Shown here in pieces: positions 5,287-7,476 of a stretch of 7,476 nucleotides of DNA. This DNA comes from JAIDVZ01 sp964486285 (GTDB lineage: Bacteria; Verrucomicrobiota; Verrucomicrobiia; Opitutales; JAIRKQ01), in NCBI GenBank assembly GCA_964486285.1, contig CAZALH010000015.1, forward strand, positions 1-7,476, given 5' to 3'. The stretch's first letter is position 1; every line of letters begins with the position of its first letter. The notes below the pieces were generated by a model. That model ran no database searches, was not told where the DNA came from, and saw only the letters and a list, made by a program, of their open reading frames with translations. The position numbers and the translations under genes are program-made.

Positions 5287-7242
5287 ATGAGCACGAATAA
5301 AAAATCAGGAAAGGTTTTAGGAATTGATCTGGGAACAACTAATTCTTGTATGGCAGTTATGGAGGGTGGTGAGGCAGTTGTCATCCCAAATGCTGAAGGG
5401 GCACGTACCACTCCTTCTGTAGTAGCATTTACAAAAAATGGAGAACGATTAGTTGGTCAAGCAGCTAAACGTCAGGCAGTAACTAATCCGAAAAATACAA
5501 TTTTTTCAGCAAAACGTCTGATTGGTAAAAAATATGATGAGGTCAAAGAACTTGCTAAAAACATGCCTTTTAAAATTGTTAGAGGGAAAAATGATGATGC
5601 TTGGATTGAATGTGAAAGCAACGGGAAAGTAGAACAATTTTCTCCAGAACAAATTTCTTCAATGGTTTTAGCAAAATTAAAAGCAGATGCTGAAGCATAT
5701 CTCGGGGAAACAGTAACACAAGCAGTGATAACTGTACCGGCATACTTTAATGATGCTCAGAGACAAGCAACGAAAGATGCTGGTAAAATTGCCGGATTAG
5801 AAGTCTTGCGTATTATAAATGAACCAACTGCTGCCTCATTAGCATACGGCCTAGATAAGAAAAAAGATGAAAAAATTGCGGTGTATGATTTAGGTGGTGG
5901 AACATTTGATATCTCTGTTTTGGAAATTGGAGATGGAGTTTTTGAAGTTAAAGCAACAAATGGTGATACTGAACTTGGTGGGGATGATTGGGACGCTAGA
6001 ATAATAAACTGGCTGGCGGATGAGTTTCAAAAAGAAAATGGTATCGATCTTAGAAAAGATTCTATGGCCGCTCAAAGGTTGAAAGAAGAAGCAGAAAAAG
6101 CAAAAATTGCGTTATCTTCTTCTCAACAAGTTGATATAAATTTGCCGTTTATTACCGCCGATGCTAGTGGACCAAAACATTTAAATGTTACATTAAGTCG
6201 TTCAAAATTAGAACAATTATGCGATGATTTATATGCTCGCACCATTAACCCATGTAAAAATTGCTTAAAAGATGCAGATATATCGATGTCAGATATCTCA
6301 GAACTTGTACTAGTTGGAGGAATGACACGTTCACCACGAGTGGTAGAAATTGCAAAAGAGTTTGCTGGTAAAAATCCTCATCAAGGAGTTAATCCAGATG
6401 AAGTTGTTGCAATCGGGGCGGCTATTCAAGGGGGAGTCCTTAAAGGAGAAGTAAATGATATTTTATTACTTGATGTCACTCCATTAACTCTAGGAATAGA
6501 AACAGCAGGTGGTATCTCCACTCCAATGATAGAGCGCAATACTACAATACCAACGAAAAAAACACAAGTATTTTCAACATATGCAGAAAATCAAACAGCG
6601 GTAGATATTCATATTTTGCAAGGTGAACGACCAATGGCAAAGGATAATAAGACATTGGGTATGTTTAGGTTAGATGGTATACCGTTGGCTCCTCGTGGGG
6701 TTCCGCAAATCGAAGTAACATTTGATATTGATGCTAATGGAATATTGCATGTGACCGCTAAAGACAAAGGAACCGGTAAGGACCAAAAAATTACAATTAC
6801 TGGAGCTTCTGGATTATCTGATGAAGAAATCGAAAAATTGAGAAAAGAAGCTGAAAAATATGCGGAGGAAGATAAAAAAGAAAAAGAAAAAATAGAGGCA
6901 CGTAATCAACTTGATCAATTTATCTATCAAACAGAAAAACAACTTAAAGAACTTGGAGGTAATTTGTCCGAAGGCCAACGGAAAGAACTAGAGGAAGCTG
7001 TAGCAGATGCTAAAAAGGTTTTTGATAACGAAAATGCTGATACCGATGCTTTAAATTCTGCACGTGAGGCATTAACAAGTAAATTTCAAAGCATGGCACA
7101 AGCAATGTATAGTCAAGTAGCCCAACAAAATTCTGATCAAACAGATAGCAGTGCACAATCAGATAATAAGGGCAACTCTAGTAAAAAAGATGATAATATT
7201 GTTGACGCTGATTTTGAAGTTGTTGATGATGATAAAAAATAA
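5287..7242 (+). CDS. dnaK: Molecular chaperone DnaK (Hsp70)
   Basis: A full-length 651-aa cytosolic ATP-driven folding chaperone that works with DnaJ and GrpE. ATPase domain (about 1-390): phosphate-binding GIDLGTTNS at 12-20, VPAYFNDAQR at 150-159, YDLGGGTFDIS at 200-210 and adenosine-site LVLVGGMTRSP at 340-350. The interdomain linker is DILLLDVTPLTLGIET (391-406). The beta-sandwich substrate domain follows, with VTFDIDANGILHVTAKDKGTG, then a helical lid from about 510. The disordered acidic tail ends in DADFEVVDDDKK. The MPFKI/DAWIE region of the ATPase domain shows the Gram-negative-type insertion. The ATG at 5287 gives the normal N-terminus; an upstream in-frame TTG at 5185 would add 34 unrelated residues and lies before the promoter. 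No Shine-Dalgarno is visible. It is followed 26 bp later by groES. grpE and dnaJ are not adjacent. Confidence 0.98.
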   Translation: MSTNKKSGKVLGIDLGTTNSCMAVMEGGEAVVIPNAEGARTTPSVVAFTKNGERLVGQAAKRQAVTNPKNTIFSAKRLIGKKYDEVKELAKNMPFKIVRGKNDDAWIECESNGKVEQFSPEQISSMVLAKLKADAEAYLGETVTQAVITVPAYFNDAQRQATKDAGKIAGLEVLRIINEPTAASLAYGLDKKKDEKIAVYDLGGGTFDISVLEIGDGVFEVKATNGDTELGGDDWDARIINWLADEFQKENGIDLRKDSMAAQRLKEEAEKAKIALSSSQQVDINLPFITADASGPKHLNVTLSRSKLEQLCDDLYARTINPCKNCLKDADISMSDISELVLVGGMTRSPRVVEIAKEFAGKNPHQGVNPDEVVAIGAAIQGGVLKGEVNDILLLDVTPLTLGIETAGGISTPMIERNTTIPTKKTQVFSTYAENQTAVDIHILQGERPMAKDNKTLGMFRLDGIPLAPRGVPQIEVTFDIDANGILHVTAKDKGTGKDQKITITGASGLSDEEIEKLRKEAEKYAEEDKKEKEKIEARNQLDQFIYQTEKQLKELGGNLSEGQRKELEEAVADAKKVFDNENADTDALNSAREALTSKFQSMAQAMYSQVAQQNSDQTDSSAQSDNKGNSSKKDDNIVDADFEVVDDDKK

Positions 7243-7253
7243 ATTTTCAATCT

Positions 7254-7262
7254 AAGAGGTGA
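7254..7262 (+). promoter_or_regulatory. Strong Shine-Dalgarno of groES
   Basis: AAGAGGTGA lies about 6 bases before the ATG at 7269. It is the only clear ribosome binding site in the window and shows that the organism can use the SD mechanism. Confidence 0.8.
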
Positions 7263-7268
7263 ATATAT

Positions 7269-7476
7269 ATGCAAACAAAAATTAGACCACTAGGGAATCG
7301 TGTCCTAGTAAAAAAAATTGAAGAACAAGAGCAAATTAAAGGGGGAATTATTATTCCAGATGCTGCCAAAGAAGCGTCTCAGCAAGCTGAAGTAATTGCG
7401 GTAGGGTCTGGTATGAATGAGGACGGAAAAGTTATTGAGTTTGAAGTAAAAGTTGGAGATCGTGTATTAATCAATA
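7269..7476 (+). CDS. groES: Co-chaperonin GroES (Hsp10), 5' part
   Basis: The first 69 residues of a protein that is normally about 95 aa; the rest lies past the window end. GroES forms the seven-subunit lid of the GroEL folding chamber. Visible marks are IRPLGNRVLVKK at 5-16, the mobile loop with the hydrophobic GGIIIP tripeptide region at 25-30 that contacts GroEL, then AEVIAVGSG and the VKVGDRVLIN strand. The start is fixed by the strong ribosome site. The 26-bp gap after dnaK, with no promoter, terminator or CIRCE element seen in it, suggests co-transcription with dnaK. groEL would be expected next but is not in the window. Confidence 0.95.
   Translation, partial: MQTKIRPLGNRVLVKKIEEQEQIKGGIIIPDAAKEASQQAEVIAVGSGMNEDGKVIEFEVKVGDRVLIN

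Noticed and set aside
5141..5411. Minus-strand frames of 65 and 79 codons upstream of and overlapping dnaK
   Set aside because: They cover the dnaK terminator, promoter and N-terminal codons on the opposite strand and have no recognisable content.
5890..6075. 61-codon minus-strand frame
   Set aside because: It is a shadow of the dnaK ATPase domain.
5200..7268. CIRCE element (HrcA operator) at dnaK or groES
   Set aside because: I looked for TTAGCACTC-N9-GAGTGCTAA upstream of both genes and found nothing close.

Overview
The window looks like a piece of an AT-rich bacterial chromosome. It runs from the last third of a 23S rRNA gene and a 5S rRNA, through a patch of lineage-specific protein genes, into a chaperone operon (dnaK-groES). 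The genes are AT-rich, and most starts lack a clear Shine-Dalgarno sequence. The three protein genes I cannot assign to housekeeping functions resemble host-interaction proteins more than metabolic enzymes. DnaK has the Gram-negative-type insertion in its ATPase domain. The Nif3-like protein and GroES remind me of Verrucomicrobia/PVC homologues, so an AT-rich, host-associated member of that group is my best guess. This placement is an inference from remembered sequence, not a search result.

Layout. 1-988: 3' part of 23S rRNA, carrying the peptidyl-transferase and sarcin-ricin regions with normal key bases. 1092-1211: 5S rRNA, followed by an intrinsic terminator (1214-1247) that closes the rrn operon. 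1292-2449 (minus): unrecognised 385-aa protein with a possible Cys-His-Asp triad and one hydrophobic segment, apparently expressed from a promoter almost touching its start codon. 2657-3412 (minus): Nif3/YbgI-type dinuclear metal protein with all five metal ligands. 3532-4636 (plus): a probable ADP-ribosyltransferase (ART) effector or toxin split into two reading frames next to poly(A) tracts. The second part carries the Arg, Ser-Thr-Ser and Glu-x-Glu signature. 4668-4994 (plus): small, very acidic protein directly after the ART. 5133-5162: strong terminator. 5238-5254: near-perfect sigma-54 (-24/-12) promoter. 5287-7242: dnaK. 7269 to the window end: start of groES.

How the parts relate. The rrn operon and the dnaK-groES operon are ordinary housekeeping units. 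Between them lies an accessory patch. It holds a putative cysteine-protease-like protein and an ART with a small acidic partner candidate, on either side of the nif3 gene. The most interesting points are the split ART and its neighbour (possible toxin/immunity or effector/partner pair, possible rescue by slippage at A-tracts) and the sigma-54-type promoter in front of dnaK, with an inverted repeat at the predicted transcription start and no CIRCE element.
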